This document shows, one piece after another, positions 63,348 to 64,000 of a stretch of 64,000 nucleotides of DNA; the first letter of the stretch is position 1, and every line of letters begins with the position of its first letter. The translations under genes were made by a program, and so were the position numbers. The notes beneath the pieces were generated by a model. It was given only the letters and a program-made list of their open reading frames with translations. It was not told where the DNA came from and searched no databases. This stretch comes from Microbacterium soli (lineage in GTDB: Bacteria > Actinomycetota > Actinomycetes > Actinomycetales > Microbacteriaceae): positions 2,294,001-2,358,000 of the forward strand of contig NZ_BAABCP010000001.1 in the NCBI RefSeq assembly GCF_039539005.1, in the 5' to 3' direction.

Positions 63348-63982
63348 CCACGAGCCCGCGCGTCGTGGTCTTCGACTACGAGTCGGGCAACGTGCACTCC
63401 GCAGCCAAGGCCCTCGCGGCCGCCGGCGCCGAGGTCGAGCTCACCCGCGACCGCGACCGCGCGATCGAAGCCGACGGCCTCGTCGTCCCCGGCGTGGGAG
63501 CGTTCGCCGCGGTGCGGGACGCGCTGCTCGCGCACGGCGGCGATGAGATCATCGACCGGCGGTTGGCAGGAGGTCGCGCGGTCCTGGGCATCTGCGTCGG
63601 CATGCAGGTGCTGTTCGAGCGCGGTGTCGAGCGCGCACAGCCGGCCGAGGGTCTCGGGGAGTGGCCGGGGACGATCACCGAGCTGGAGGCGCCGGTGCTG
63701 CCGCACATGGGCTGGAACACCGTCGAGGCGGGCGTGGGCAGCGTGCTGTTCCGCGGCGTCGAGCAGGAGCGCTTCTACTTCGTGCACTCGTTCGCCGCCA
63801 AGAGCTGGGGGCTCGACGTGCAGGCGCCGTTCCCGCAGCCGACCCTGACCTGGGCCACGCACGGCGAGCGCTTCCTCGCGGCGGTGGAGAACGGACCGCT
63901 CTCCGCCACGCAGTTCCACCCGGAGAAGTCCGGTGATGCGGGCATCCGGCTCCTGACGAACTGGGTGGATGCACTGGCATGA
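63344..63982 (+). CDS. hisH: Imidazole glycerol phosphate synthase glutaminase subunit HisH
   Basis: The 212-residue class I glutamine amidotransferase feeds ammonia to HisF. It has the oxyanion loop PGVGAF, the nucleophile cysteine in GICVGMQ, and the His/Glu pair in [13 protein letters not shown] 63344 overlaps the hisB stop; its stop overlaps the next start (ATGA). Confidence 0.96.
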   Translation: MTTSPRVVVFDYESGNVHSAAKALAAAGAEVELTRDRDRAIEADGLVVPGVGAFAAVRDALLAHGGDEIIDRRLAGGRAVLGICVGMQVLFERGVERAQPAEGLGEWPGTITELEAPVLPHMGWNTVEAGVGSVLFRGVEQERFYFVHSFAAKSWGLDVQAPFPQPTLTWATHGERFLAAVENGPLSATQFHPEKSGDAGIRLLTNWVDALA

Positions 63983-64000
63983 CCGGCCCGTCACGGCGAG
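63979..64000 (+). CDS. Start of next gene in the his operon, cut by window edge
   Basis: Seven codons from ATG 63979 are visible (MTGPSRR), overlapping the hisH stop by ATGA. In related genomes priA/hisA or a small membrane protein follows hisH; the visible residues do not decide. Confidence 0.5.

Overview
The window is high-GC, gene-dense DNA from an actinobacterium, most likely a Microbacteriaceae member such as Microbacterium. The evidence is the gene content: an acyl-CoA carboxylase with a separate small epsilon subunit, a DUF3039 protein, a cysteine-less LpdA-type flavoprotein, a Ku/LigD end-joining pair, lexA divergent from a LysM gene, FtsE with a long tail, and a compact Tad pilus locus. 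Many genes also have a TAnnnT box only 6 to 8 bases before the start codon, the signature of leaderless transcripts. The species call is inference; no 16S or other marker gene is present.

Layout. 1-4.3 kb: general PTS genes (ptsI running off the left edge, HPr, an orphan EIIB), a divergent PRD-type PTS regulator and a second HPr. 4.3-15 kb: phosphohexomutase, purine nucleoside phosphorylase, LpdA-like quinone reductase, biotin-carrying carboxylase subunit, Maf, an RNA methyltransferase and a two-component system followed by a third, kinase-like membrane protein. 15-17 kb: the beta and epsilon subunits of the acyl-CoA carboxylase. 17.2-18.6 kb: two orphan secreted proteins in less GC-rich DNA.

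18.7-30 kb looks like a catabolic island: a LivJHMGF-type ABC uptake system, acyl-CoA ligase, PaaI thioesterase, quinone-oxidoreductase-like dehydrogenase, amidohydrolase, M24 peptidase and a GntR/FCD regulator. A shared 17-bp operator-like palindrome lies in both promoter regions of the island. The livM permease has a one-base frameshift in a run of six Cs (Gs in the sense strand).

30-45 kb: a LicC-like nucleotidyltransferase, an ABC ATPase with a 340-residue Lys/Ala/Ser/Thr-rich N-terminal tail plus its permease, DUF3039, pncB, a NagZ-like glycosidase, murI-rph-rdgB, a CDF metal exporter, ligD/ku and a DedA protein. 45-50 kb: tRNA-Leu and a seven-gene Tad operon (ATPase, TadB, TadC, small pilin-like protein, three pseudopilin-like proteins). 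50-64 kb: an MFS exporter, prfB, ftsEX, smpB, an S9 peptidase, metF-metE, lexA with its LysM partner and SOS boxes, and the start of a histidine operon (hisC-hisB-hisH) running off the right edge.

Most neighbours within operons overlap by 4 bp (ATGA or GTGA), so translational coupling is the rule. The least explained items are the tailed ABC ATPase, the island with its predicted operators and frameshift, the degenerate kinase partner, and the atypical Tad pilin. Coordinates and motifs were read by eye; no database search was run.
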